64,000 nt of DNA, taken from Actinacidiphila paucisporea. GTDB taxonomy: Bacteria; Actinomycetota; Actinomycetes; Streptomycetales; Streptomycetaceae. Positions within the stretch are counted from its first letter, which is position 1, and each line of letters starts with the position of its first letter. Shown piece after piece: positions 1 through 7,485 of this stretch. The notes beneath the pieces are model-generated. The model did no database searches. It saw only the letters and a list, made by a program, of their open reading frames with translations, and was not told the origin of the DNA. The DNA is taken from assembly GCF_900142575.1 (NCBI RefSeq), contig NZ_FRBI01000003.1, forward strand, positions 353,926-417,925, given 5' to 3'. The position numbers and the translations under genes were made by a program.

Positions 1-1037
1 GCGTTCCGGTGCCGGTAGTCCTCGCCGAAGTGCCAGTACAGATGCCATACGTACTCGCGCCAGCCGGCGATCTGCCGCACGAAGCCCTCGACGCTGTTCA
101 GGGGCGCGTCGCCGGACCGGTAGGAGTGTTCGGCGCGCTCGACACATTCGGCCGGGTCGAGCAGGCCGAGGTTGAGCGACGACGACAGCAGGCTGTGGCT
201 CATCACCGGGTCGGCCGCGAGCATGGCGTCCTCGTAACGGCCGAAGTCCGGCAGTCGGTCGGAGACGAAGCGGCGCAGCGCCCTCAGTGCCTCGCGCCGG
301 GTGGCGGGGAAACGGCGGGGGCCGTCGCGGCCGACGAAGGACATCTGGCCGTCGCGTTCCCAGCAGTCGAGGTCGCGGCGGACCTCGGCGTCGATGGCGT
401 CCTCGCGGGGTTGCCAGGGGCCCCGGACTTCGAGGGTGTCCCGGCCGCGCGGCGGAGGCTCGCGGTTGTCGCCGTCAAGGTTCCACCGGCCGCCGGCCGG
501 CTCCTCACCGTCCATCAGCAGGTCGCACCGTCTGCGTGCCCAACGGTAGAAGCCCTCCAGCCGCAGGCTCTGCTCGCTGTCGCGGCCCGCCCACTCCCCG
601 AAGTCCTCGCGGGACACCAGGAAGCCCTTGGCCGGCAGGATCTCCACGCCGTCGAGCGCGCTGACGAAATGCAATGCCGCGCGCGAGGTGGGGTGGCAGA
701 CCGTCACCGGGCCGCCGACGCGGCCACCTTTCCGCGCGCTGCCCGCGTCTGCGTCACGAGCCGCGCTCCGGCGGGGGATCTGCCGGAGTGCCTGCCTCAG
801 TCCGTCGGCGTACGTCTCGGCCCGGATGTACGTGACCCGGTCGCCGAGCTCTGCTGCTCGGTGTCGCATCGCCGAGAGCACCAGATGCGCCTTGGCACGG
901 TGGAAGCGGCGACGGCGCAGCACCGAGCGCGCCTCGATCATGATCACCGGCGCCTGTGCGTCGGGGCCGCCGTGACGGGGGTCGAGGAAGTGCGGGCCGA
1001 GTTGGTCCCCGAACAGCCAGTGCGGGCGTGGCTCCAT
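1..1037 (-). CDS. Cryptochrome/photolyase-family flavoprotein, C-terminus outside window
   Basis: The frame is open from the ATG at 1037 down to base 1, so about 345 residues are visible. An AAGGAGG ribosome site precedes the ATG. The N-terminus reads WLFGDQLGPHF, the usual start of the prokaryotic FeS-BCP cryptochrome/photolyase group (COG3046). EGFVRQIAGWREYV near residue 320 matches the FAD-binding half of that family. Characterised members bind FAD and an iron-sulfur cluster and repair (6-4) photoproducts. The cluster cysteines would lie in the missing part, so repair and light signalling cannot be told apart here. It is the last intact gene left of the tRNA-Ser cassette array. Confidence 0.85.
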   Translation of the reverse strand, partial: MEPRPHWLFGDQLGPHFLDPRHGGPDAQAPVIMIEARSVLRRRRFHRAKAHLVLSAMRHRAAELGDRVTYIRAETYADGLRQALRQIPRRSAARDADAGSARKGGRVGGPVTVCHPTSRAALHFVSALDGVEILPAKGFLVSREDFGEWAGRDSEQSLRLEGFYRWARRRCDLLMDGEEPAGGRWNLDGDNREPPPRGRDTLEVRGPWQPREDAIDAEVRRDLDCWERDGQMSFVGRDGPRRFPATRREALRALRRFVSDRLPDFGRYEDAMLAADPVMSHSLLSSSLNLGLLDPAECVERAEHSYRSGDAPLNSVEGFVRQIAGWREYVWHLYWHFGEDYRHRN

Positions 1038-1484
1038 GGTCCTCCTTGTCGCGGTCGGCGTACCGTGCCTCCGTCGTCACTTCGCCGACAGGTGGAACCG
1101 CAGAACCGCAAGGCCGGGCAACGGCTCCGGCGGCTCGTGCCGAGGCGCCCGGCCCCTACCGGCACCGGCGTGCCCGACCGCTTGGCCAACGCGGTGACTG
1201 GCCCGCGACCGCATTCCTGCCTGTTGCTGGGAACCGTCTGTACCAAGCAGTCGGCCAACGGCGACAGGTGGTGTGGTGCCTGCCGCGCCTCCCACGGCCC
1301 ATGCTGCCAGTCGTCGACTGTGTCCGCACGTCGCCCCTCCGATGGCCCGGACCGCCGTAATCTCTCCCGGGACAAGCGGCCGGGCGGCGAGGCGGACCGC
1401 CAAGCCGGTCCGGCCGGAGACTGCCGCTTCATCGAAGACCACGTTGCCGAGGCACGTCGGAGACCTGAGGCCGGCTGTCGGTGG
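1038..1484. other. Stretch without recognised gene
   Basis: Apart from the ribosome site of the photolyase-family gene at its left edge, nothing recognisable is seen. Both strands contain open frames, but none has a family motif, a good ribosome site or the start of a known protein. It probably continues the eroded DNA of the adjoining pseudogene. Confidence 0.5.
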
Positions 1485-1840
1485 ACCGCCATTCGGATGA
1501 CGGTGACGCCACGGTCGGCCTCGGTTGCAGACGTCGTGGTGGCGGTGACGAACACGCCGCCGTCCGCGGGGGGGCGGCGACGGCGTCGGTGCCGCGGAGG
1601 TGGTGGGGAGGTCGGGCACCAGGCCGGAGGTGCCGTTCGCTGACGCGGAGGCGGTGACGGGGACGGGGACGGCGGTGTAGTCGAGGACGTCGTCGGCGCC
1701 GAGGCTGCGGACGCGCCCGGCACTGCGGGGCCGGCGGTGGCGGTGACGTCGGCACCGGCGCGGTGCGTGAACCGGACGGCGTGGCCGCCGACGGCTCGAC
1801 CGCCGCCGTCGACCAGCACACGCTGGCCCCGGGTGAGGGG
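1485..1840 (-). pseudogene. Eroded NADPH:quinone oxidoreductase (MDR superfamily) fragment
   Basis: Minus-strand pieces in different frames match successive parts of zinc-independent quinone oxidoreductases: GQRVLVDGGG and RAGADVTATAG (nucleotide-binding fold), then RVRSLGADDVLDYTAV after a frameshift, then GVFVTATTT and RGVTVIRMAVH in another frame. The stretch between the second and third pieces is shortened and low in complexity. The N-terminal half of the enzyme is missing and the fragment begins almost at tRNA-Ser remnant A, as if that insertion removed the rest. It is non-functional. Boundaries are approximate. Confidence 0.6.
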
Positions 1841-1852
1841 CCCTTCGACGTC

Positions 1853-2043
1853 GTGCCCGGTGAGGCACTGGCGGAGGATACGAGATGCGCACTCGTGGGG
1901 GGTTGCCCCCACCACGCTTTCCAACGGGTCACGAGGCGGTTCACAGGCAAGCGAGGGCGTTCTGACCTGCGGCGGAAGCATCGAGGAAGCACCCTGCGAA
2001 CGGGACCGGACGGCGGCGAATGAGACCAGAACTGAGACCGGAC
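1853..2043 (-). repeat. Attachment-site remnant A: tRNA-Ser 3' half plus arm region (diverged)
   Basis: Bases 1853-1924 repeat the 3' half of the tRNA-Ser gene at 13027-13114, from anticodon loop through CCA and about 17 bases beyond, with several substitutions. The copy stops in the anticodon loop and continues as CGGGTCAC, as at sites C and D. A GACCTGCG box starts at 1964 (40 bases past the loop), and the direct repeat TGAGACCAGAAC/TGAGACCGGAC occupies 2021-2043 (97 bases past). It is the most diverged and most distal copy, so probably the oldest. Confidence 0.85.
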
Positions 2044-2050
2044 GACCGCG

Positions 2051-2473
2051 TCATACCTTCTTGACGACGACCGTGTCCGGAACCAGCTTCTCGAGATCGT
2101 CGACATCCGAGGTGAAGACGGTGACCTGGCCCTGCTGTCGGCGCGCGACGACGGCGAGCACCGCATCGATCGCGTACTTGTGACCGTGCAACTTGGCATC
2201 GGCCAGGAGCCGGCGGGCCTGTCGTGCTTCGTCCTTTCCGATGTCGGCGACTTTGAGGCGGGAGAGCACCCAGTCCCAGCGCTGCTCGGTGATCCGGCCG
2301 TCGTACGCCTCGACCAATGTCATCGGGGACGTCACCACCTCGGCTTCGCCCCGGGCTGCGAGGTCGAGCCAGGCGATCATCTTCCGATCGCCGCGTACGG
2401 TCAGGGACAGTGCTTCGCAGCCGAGTACGAAGACTCGAAGCGGGGACTGGTGCGCCTGCTGCCCCTTCTTCAC
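2051..2473 (-). CDS. vapC: VapC-like PIN-domain toxin, first catalytic Asp replaced
   Basis: A 140-residue PIN-fold protein; the family cleaves RNA with a cluster of acidic residues and Mg2+. Visible acidic positions are the Glu in TLVEAY, the Asp in YAIDAVLA and the Asp residues in TSDVDDLEKL. The first motif, expected to be hydrophobic-Asp-x-x, reads VLGCEAL with Gly18 where the essential Asp should be, which a single base change could explain. The GTG start overlaps the antitoxin stop (GTGA), so the two are translationally coupled. The stop codon lies only 7 bases from the attachment-site arm repeat. Possibly an inactivated toxin. Confidence 0.8.
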   Translation of the reverse strand: MKKGQQAHQSPLRVFVLGCEALSLTVRGDRKMIAWLDLAARGEAEVVTSPMTLVEAYDGRITEQRWDWVLSRLKVADIGKDEARQARRLLADAKLHGHKYAIDAVLAVVARRQQGQVTVFTSDVDDLEKLVPDTVVVKKV

Positions 2474-2739
2474 GCGGCCGCTCCGGCACTGCCTGTCCGG
2501 CGACGGTCGTGCTCGGCGTCGAGGCTGTCCAACTCATCCAGGGCCGCCGCGCGTTCATCCTCGGTAACCGGACCGTGCTCATCCTCCAGCCAGCCGACGA
2601 GCTCAACGAGCCGGTCCCGGTCGCGTTTGGCGCGCAGCGCCTCGGCGACGTATGCCGACAGGCCGCGCTCAGCGGCCTCCGTCCGGATCTCGTCGAGAAG
2701 ATCCTCAGGGATTGTCACCGTCACCTTCTTACTCACCAT
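2470..2739 (-). CDS. vapB: VapB-like antitoxin of the PIN-domain toxin
   Basis: An 89-residue protein beginning MVSKKVTVTIPEDLLDEI, typical of ribbon-helix-helix or related antitoxins that bind their own operator. The charged C-terminal half (DRLVELVGWLEDEHG, then Asp/Glu/Arg-rich) is the expected toxin-binding tail. I chose the ATG at 2739; an in-frame ATG at 2751 is also possible. The start region carries a 7-base direct repeat (GTATGGT, 2735-2753), which may be the autoregulatory site. The gene precedes and overlaps vapC. Confidence 0.75.
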   Translation of the reverse strand: MVSKKVTVTIPEDLLDEIRTEAAERGLSAYVAEALRAKRDRDRLVELVGWLEDEHGPVTEDERAAALDELDSLDAEHDRRRTGSAGAAA

Positions 2740-2753
2740 ACAATCAACCATAC
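2735..2753 (-). promoter_or_regulatory. Direct repeat over the vapB start, possible operator
   Basis: Two copies of GTATGGT (minus strand), 12 bases apart start to start, overlap the antitoxin start codons. Antitoxins of this type usually repress their own promoter. The role is inferred from position only. Confidence 0.35.
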
Positions 2754-2802
2754 TCTCGGTATTCAGAACCTGCCACCTCGCCAAGCGCAGGAGTTCCCGC
2801 AC

Positions 2803-5256
2803 TCATAGGGGCAATGCGGTCATGACGCTCGCGATACGGGACAGCGTGAACACGCGCTCGTCCTCTCGGAGATGGCACCAGGCGTGGAGGTAGGGCGGGT
2901 CCAGGACCAGTTCGCTCACGCTTCGCACGCTGTGACCGCCGGAGGCGGCGTCGTACTCGATGGTGATCACCTGACCCGTGTCGACGGCGTGGGCGAGCTG
3001 GCGCACGTCGGTGAGGGACAGCCGTTCGGCGTATCCGGCGATGATCTCCTCGGTGTCGGTCTCGAAGGGGACTCCGTTGTCCGGGTCGGGTTCCGGGCTC
3101 GTCGGAGGGGCGGCACACAGCCTGCCTGCCAGGTCCCGCAGGCAGTCGGCCCCGCTCGCCTGCCGGACGGCGCCGGACGGGAGCCGTGAACCAGCACGGC
3201 TGGGCGCGCGGCGGGGTGAGGGAACCTGCGGGGCGGCCCGGAGCCGTTCCTCCTTTTCGATGCGTACGGCGCCGTCGGCGGCTTCGGCGACGGGTGCGTA
3301 GCCCTCGGCCCGGAGCGCCGCGAGGGTCTTGGCAGCAGGGGTACGGCTGGTCAGCACGGTGGGTGCCAGTTGCCGCAGGCCGAGCTTGGCAAGCTTGCGG
3401 TGCACGGCGATCTCGGCCAGGAGCGCGGCGTCCTCGCTGTGGATCACGCAGGCCCCTTGGGCGACGCGGACCCGCCCGTGACGCCGTGCCGTGTCCGCGA
3501 TCAGGTACGACAGCGGTTGTGGCAGAGGCCCGGAAGCGGCGGCGGCCAGTTCCTCGGCGATGCTGTCAGCGGTACGCCCGGTGTCCAAGGCCCGGAGGAT
3601 GGTCCCGGCACTGAACCTCCACACCGATGCCGCACCGCCAGTCTCGCGGTCGGCGACGGAGTCGAGGAGCCTGGCGAGCCCGGCGCTCGGGGTCCCGGCG
3701 GCGACGGCCGTCAGGTCAGCGCCGATGAGCACCGTCCCGGTGGCTGCGGGCAGAAGCCGGCACAAGGTGGACGACAGGGCCGTCCCGTCACCGGCCAGCA
3801 GGGCCGCCCCGACGCCGGACAGGGCGCCGCGGGCGAGGACACCGAGCAGTTCCGCCTCCCGAACGACGGTCGCGAACGGCGTCACGTCCTGCGGAAGTTG
3901 ATCAGCGAGCGGGCGGTGCCAGGCAACCAGCGACCCCAGATCAGAGGTACGCCGCGCCCCCTGCCCGGCCGGGAGGTCCGCCGCAGCGGTGACCAGTCCA
4001 TGCCTGGCCTGCAGGCAGCCGCTGCAAGGCGGTGTCCCGGCGAGCGCGGGAAGCGTTTTGCCGTCCTCGTCGCGGGCCTGGGCAGGAGTGAGCGCCATGG
4101 TCCACCAGGCCTGAAGCAGCAGCGGGACCCGCTCTCCCGGCTCCAGTTCGGACCAGGGGTCGTACGCGTCGGTCAACGGCGCGAGATCCCCGTCCCGTGC
4201 CAGCAGCCCGGCCGCGTACGCCGTCTCCAGCACCAGGCGCACGACGGTCTCGTCACACCGCGCTGCTTTGCCGAGGCGCGACAGTTCGCGTGCCCCGACG
4301 CCACCGGACTTAAGCCGGGCGGGCGGCTTGGCCGCGCACACCGACAACACGGACGCCGCGTGCGAGGCGAACGCGGTGAGCGCGGCCGCGGCTTCCCGTT
4401 CCACTTCCTCCGAGGTGACCGGCAGCGTCCGCGCAGCGGGAGGTACGGGTTCAAACGGTGCATGCCAGCCGGGTCCGCGCAGAGCCATCGCCACCTGAGC
4501 GGGCATCCGGGCCGGCCCGTACTGGTACCGGTCCTGAACGAGTAGCCCCCGTTCCAGAGCCCACCGGGCCGCCCGCCCAGAGGTTGGCCCCGGAGAGCCG
4601 AACGCCTGGAACCGCAGCCCCTGGGACCCGGACTTCGCCAGGCGTTCGAGCAGTTCGCGAGTATCCGCTGGCGCCTGCGCGACCAGAGCGACGACGCGCT
4701 CCGCGTCACTGTGGTGATCCACCAGCGCCGCGAGCCGCTGCTGTTTGTTGCCGGGCGGCTTGACGCCCACTGAAACCAGCGTCCCGCGCAACTCTTCCGA
4801 CGTCACCCCCGCCAGCAACCGCTCCAGCGGTGGGTCCAGCCCCAACGGCGCGTCCCATGCCTGCCTCAACGGCGACGCCATACACAGCGTCCCGTCGCTG
4901 TCCGGCCAGACGAGCGCGTGATCGGCCAGGATCTCCAGCGCCACGTCCAGCCCGCGGACTGCCTCCGCGTCCACCACTCCCAGCAGGCGCGCGAGCGCGT
5001 CCCGCGTCAGGGCCGTCCCCGACGCGGCCAGCGCCTCCGCCGCCTGCAGGGCAGGCCGCGCGAGCCGGGGCAGAGCCAGCGCCACCGACCCCGGATGCTG
5101 CAAGCGATCCGCCAACTCCCCCAGCGACCTCGGCTCCGGAGGCGACACCGCGTCAGGACGCGCCGCAAGCACCCGTTCCAAGCGCGGAACGTCCAGCCCC
5201 ACCAACCACGACGTCAGCCTCGACCCACCTGACCTGCCGATGACGGCCCACCCCAT
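2803..5256 (-). CDS. Helicase-associated (XPB/Helicase_C_3-like) protein with C-terminal WYL-like domain
   Basis: About 817 residues. The N-terminal LTSWLVGLDVPRLERVLAARPD and the following Leu/Ala-rich helical repeats are typical of actinobacterial 'helicase-associated domain' proteins, which resemble part of XPB but have no Walker motifs; none are seen here. The last 80 residues (VITIEYDAASGGHSV ... HAWCHLREDERVFTLSRI) look like a WYL domain, a ligand or nucleic-acid sensing fold. The start is uncertain: the ATG at 5256 has no clear ribosome site and homology begins about 14 residues later. The stop lies about 60 bases upstream of vapB on the same strand. The role of this family is unknown. 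Confidence 0.75.
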   Translation of the reverse strand: MGWAVIGRSGGSRLTSWLVGLDVPRLERVLAARPDAVSPPEPRSLGELADRLQHPGSVALALPRLARPALQAAEALAASGTALTRDALARLLGVVDAEAVRGLDVALEILADHALVWPDSDGTLCMASPLRQAWDAPLGLDPPLERLLAGVTSEELRGTLVSVGVKPPGNKQQRLAALVDHHSDAERVVALVAQAPADTRELLERLAKSGSQGLRFQAFGSPGPTSGRAARWALERGLLVQDRYQYGPARMPAQVAMALRGPGWHAPFEPVPPAARTLPVTSEEVEREAAAALTAFASHAASVLSVCAAKPPARLKSGGVGARELSRLGKAARCDETVVRLVLETAYAAGLLARDGDLAPLTDAYDPWSELEPGERVPLLLQAWWTMALTPAQARDEDGKTLPALAGTPPCSGCLQARHGLVTAAADLPAGQGARRTSDLGSLVAWHRPLADQLPQDVTPFATVVREAELLGVLARGALSGVGAALLAGDGTALSSTLCRLLPAATGTVLIGADLTAVAAGTPSAGLARLLDSVADRETGGAASVWRFSAGTILRALDTGRTADSIAEELAAAASGPLPQPLSYLIADTARRHGRVRVAQGACVIHSEDAALLAEIAVHRKLAKLGLRQLAPTVLTSRTPAAKTLAALRAEGYAPVAEAADGAVRIEKEERLRAAPQVPSPRRAPSRAGSRLPSGAVRQASGADCLRDLAGRLCAAPPTSPEPDPDNGVPFETDTEEIIAGYAERLSLTDVRQLAHAVDTGQVITIEYDAASGGHSVRSVSELVLDPPYLHAWCHLREDERVFTLSRIASVMTALPL

Positions 5257-5394
5257 CTCGCACGAGCAAAAACACGCCGACGCGCGCGCACGGCACAGCC
5301 CAAGGATGTCGCACCCAAGCCGACCGGATCAGGCGGTGCGCACGACATCACCCGTGAGAGGGTCGAGCGAAATGCCCTATTTGCCGTAAATAAA

Positions 5395-5416
5395 TGAGAC
5401 CAGAAATGAGACCACC
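5395..5416. repeat. Orphan arm-type direct repeat
   Basis: TGAGACCAGAAA followed by TGAGACCACC, the same tandem motif found 97 bases from each tRNA-Ser remnant. Here no recognisable tRNA fragment lies 97 bases to the left. It is probably the leftover end of an earlier, largely deleted insertion. Confidence 0.6.
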
Positions 5417-5421
5417 ACAAG

Positions 5422-5458
5422 ACGCAGACCCCGACCGCTCTGCGGTCGGGGTCTGCGT
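5422..5458. terminator. Strong hairpin at right end of cassette I
   Basis: A perfect 17-bp stem (5422-5438 with 5442-5458) and a 3-base loop, about 20 bases from tRNA remnant B. Its position matches the hairpins next to remnant C and the intact tRNA, though its sequence differs. Confidence 0.7.
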
Positions 5459-5476
5459 TCTGCCTGTTCAGGCGGT

Positions 5477-5647
5477 GCGGAGGATACGAGATTCGAACTC
5501 GTAAGGGGTTGCCCCCAACACGCTTTCCCACTGTTCGCTACTGCGTGCGCCACGAGCCAGAGCCGGTCTGACCTGCGATGAATCAGGTGGTGGTCCGGGT
5601 TCCGAACGCCGTCGGACGGAGCTGAACGAGACCAGAACTGGGACCAG
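5477..5647 (-). repeat. Attachment-site remnant B: tRNA-Ser 3' half plus arm region
   Basis: Bases 5477-5528 are the tRNA-Ser 3' half with one obvious change (GTAAGG for GTGAGG), stopping in the anticodon loop. Unlike sites A, C and D, the next bases are CACTGTTCGC, and the 3' flank before the fragment also differs, so this unit has a distinct att lineage. Spacing is nevertheless identical: the GACCTGCG box starts at 5570 (40 bases past the loop) and the arm repeat CGAGACCAGAAC/TGGGACCAG occupies 5627-5647 (97 bases past). Confidence 0.85.
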
Positions 5648-5653
5648 TGGCCC

Positions 5654-5986
5654 TCACGCGGCGTGGGGGATGAAGGCGACAGAGGAGGTGTCACCGTCGA
5701 GGGCGATGTTGAGCGACGCGTCGAGTGCGCCGGCGAGCCGGGCGAGCAGGGGAAGGGTGGGGACGGTGCCACCGAGTTCGAGCTTGGACACCTGGGGCTG
5801 CGTCATGCGGGCTCGTCTGGCAAGTTCGGTCTGGGAGATTCCCAGTTCGGTCCGGCGGTCGTACACCGCTTGCCCGAGGTCGAAGGCCATACGGATCTCC
5901 GTGCGCGTCGCTTCCACTTCGGGAGGTTCGGCGTAGCCTTCCGTGGCCTTCCGCTCGCGGGCGAGCTTCCACTGGGCGTGGTTCAC
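5654..5986 (-). CDS. HigA-like XRE-family antitoxin
   Basis: A 110-residue protein. The helix-turn-helix is AVYDRRTELGISQTELARRA followed by MTQPQVSKLE, roughly residues 43-75, and the C-terminus ends SVAFIPHAA. XRE proteins downstream of Gp49-like toxins neutralise the toxin and repress the operon. I chose GTG 5986, whose bases overlap the toxin stop (GTGA) and which has AAGGAG just upstream; longer upstream reading frames run inside the toxin gene and are shadows. Toxin-first order is typical of HigBA. Confidence 0.85.
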   Translation of the reverse strand: MNHAQWKLARERKATEGYAEPPEVEATRTEIRMAFDLGQAVYDRRTELGISQTELARRARMTQPQVSKLELGGTVPTLPLLARLAGALDASLNIALDGDTSSVAFIPHAA

Positions 5987-6405
5987 GGGCCTTCTCCTTT
6001 CGTGACGTCGCGAGAGAACTCGTCGTGCGCGCTGTGGCGCTCGGCTTCGCACGCCTTCCTGGCCTGCTTGGCACGGTCCACTTCCGCATCCTCCCGCATC
6101 CGCGTCTTGCGGAACACGGTCAGCAACACGATCCGACGCTCGGGAGCGAGCCAATAGGTCAAACGGACGGCGTTGCCGTCGTGGCCGAGGCTGAATCGCA
6201 GTTCCCGTAACCCGTCGCCCAGGTATCGGGCGTAGGGCTCGGAGAGGGTGGTGGGCGCGTCGAGCAGACGTTCAGCCGCATGCTCGGCTACGAGAAAGTC
6301 GCGATCGGAGAGGGTGTCCAGCCAGCGCCGGACTTCCGGTTCGATCTCGATCTCCCAACCATCGCTTATATAGCTGACTATATAGATAGCCAAATGTATG
6401 GGCAA
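5983..6405 (-). CDS. HigB/Gp49-like RelE-superfamily toxin (start uncertain)
   Basis: The protein reads WEIEIEPEVRRWLDTLSDRD near its start and LRELRFSLG, RLTYWLAPERRIVLLTVFRKTR in its core, the signature of Gp49/HigB toxins (PF05973), which cleave mRNA on the ribosome. The only in-frame upstream starts are TTG codons (6405, 6393), and both lie upstream of a perfect inverted repeat at 6367-6384. The TTG at 6405 could equally be part of a -35 box (TTGCCC, 17 bases, TATAGT). The true N-terminus therefore probably lies nearer 6363 or uses TTG 6393. About 125-140 residues. Confidence 0.8.
   Translation of the reverse strand: MPIHLAIYIVSYISDGWEIEIEPEVRRWLDTLSDRDFLVAEHAAERLLDAPTTLSEPYARYLGDGLRELRFSLGHDGNAVRLTYWLAPERRIVLLTVFRKTRMREDAEVDRAKQARKACEAERHSAHDEFSRDVTKGEGP
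6367..6384. promoter_or_regulatory. Inverted repeat at toxin-antitoxin promoter (7-4-7)
   Basis: TATATAG-CTGA-CTATATA is a perfect palindrome in otherwise GC-rich DNA. It overlaps a TATAGT box spaced 17 bases from TTGCCC on the minus strand. It is the likely operator for autorepression by the XRE antitoxin. Confidence 0.6.
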
Positions 6406-6540
6406 GCAGGGATGCGGCCGGCCAGCACATCAACCGACATCGACCGGATGCCGCCCAGCGACATGCCGCAGGCGACGGACACGAGCGAGCTCAGGCCCAT
6501 CCTCCTCATCGGCTTGCACACGAAAAGCTCCCGAGGACGA

Positions 6541-7038
6541 CTACTCCGCCTGCAGCCACGCGTCGAGTGCGGCGAAGTCCGCGGCGGTGAGGCCGTGGCG
6601 GCGGTCGACGCGGTGCAGGAGGGTGGGGGCGGGGTGATGAACCTCGGCCCAGGCGCGGTCGACTTTGGTGATCTCGTCATCGAACCAGGCAAAGGGGCGC
6701 CCGACTGCCCAGTCGAGGAGCGTGCGGGTCTTCCAGTGCAAACCGGCCGGCTCGGGCTCATCGGACGGCTCCGGCCAGGTCACCACGGGGAGCGGCGGCA
6801 GGCCCAGGAGCGGCGCGAGGCAGTCGTTGGCCTCGGACTCCCATGTGGTGGCCCACACCAAGTCGCACGGAAGAGCCAGCAACTTGGGGCCGAGTGCCGG
6901 GTCGACCCTGGCCAGCAGCGGATTCGCGCCAGCCTCCTGCGACACGTACGTCGGATAACCGTCCGGGTACTGCTCCCGCGTCCCGCCGAACGGGATGAGC
7001 GGTCCGTCGACGTCAAGAAAGAGCAGGGGCAAGGTCAC
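6541..7038 (-). CDS. HAD-superfamily protein
   Basis: A 165-residue protein starting LPLLFLDVDGPLIPFGG, the HAD motif I (DxDGxL) with both catalytic aspartates. Near the C-terminus PFAWFDDEITK supplies a motif IV-like acidic pair. WATTWESEAND in the middle fits motif II placement (Thr). Known HAD proteins are mostly Mg2+-dependent phosphatases; the substrate is unknown. Start is GTG 7038, because an ATG two bases upstream runs straight into a stop. The only non-toxin gene of cassette II. Confidence 0.75.
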   Translation of the reverse strand: MTLPLLFLDVDGPLIPFGGTREQYPDGYPTYVSQEAGANPLLARVDPALGPKLLALPCDLVWATTWESEANDCLAPLLGLPPLPVVTWPEPSDEPEPAGLHWKTRTLLDWAVGRPFAWFDDEITKVDRAWAEVHHPAPTLLHRVDRRHGLTAADFAALDAWLQAE

Positions 7039-7128
7039 ATCTGCACCGTACGGGCGGCACAGGCCGACCCGGAAGCGGACCGACGACCGCCTGCCCCTAC
7101 ACGGCCGCGCCGCTGGCGCAACCACGAA

Positions 7129-7170
7129 ACGTTGTTGGCCCCCGCAGCAAACTGCGGGGGCCAACAACGT
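7129..7170. terminator. Hairpin at right end of cassette II
   Basis: A perfect 19-bp stem with a 4-base loop. The outer arm (ACGTTGTTGGCCCCCGC) is the same as in the hairpin beside the intact tRNA-Ser at 12965-13010. It ends 2 bases before remnant C, so it appears to be the tRNA terminator carried as part of the element end. Confidence 0.75.
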
Positions 7171-7172
7171 CC

Positions 7173-7362
7173 TGCCCGGTGAGGCACTGGCGGAGGATAC
7201 GAGATTCGAACTCGTGAGGGGTTGCCCCCAACACGCTTTCCAACGGGTCACCTGGGGGTCCTGCAGGGGGTGGGGGTGTTCCGACCTGGGACGGAACAGG
7301 TGACCGGGCAGCCCGTGAACGGCCCCGGACGCAGCAGAATGAGACCAGAACTGAGACCGGAC
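7173..7362 (-). repeat. Attachment-site remnant C: tRNA-Ser 3' half plus arm region
   Basis: Bases 7173-7243 are the tRNA-Ser 3' half with its 3' flank, matching the intact gene without visible change, then diverge to CGGGTCAC. A GACCTGGG box starts at 7283 (40 bases past the loop) and TGAGACCAGAAC/TGAGACCGGAC occupies 7340-7362 (97 bases past). Confidence 0.9.
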
Positions 7363-7485
7363 TTCGCAGATTCCTCCTGGCCGGCGGCCAGAGCGCACTG
7401 CCGTCCCCGAGATAAGCCCGTTCAGCGCGCGCCGGGCGTCGCCGCTCGGGTCGAAACCTGTTCGCTCGCGTGCGATGCGACGGGT

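Larger units (their letters stand above)
1925..5530. mobile_element. Cassette I of the tRNA-Ser array (3.6 kb, no integrase)
   Basis: The unit lies between the crossover points of remnants A and B. It carries a VapBC-like pair and a large helicase-associated/WYL protein, all on the minus strand. The left end has the conserved arm region; the right end has an orphan arm repeat and a strong hairpin. No integrase, excisionase or replication gene is present, so movement would need an integrase supplied in trans. Confidence 0.7.
5531..7243. mobile_element. Cassette II of the tRNA-Ser array (1.7 kb, no integrase)
   Basis: Lies between the crossover points of remnants B and C. It holds a HigBA-like toxin-antitoxin pair and a HAD-type protein, all on the minus strand, and ends in a 19-bp-stem hairpin. 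The antitoxin stop codon lies 6 bases from the arm repeat. Confidence 0.7.
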
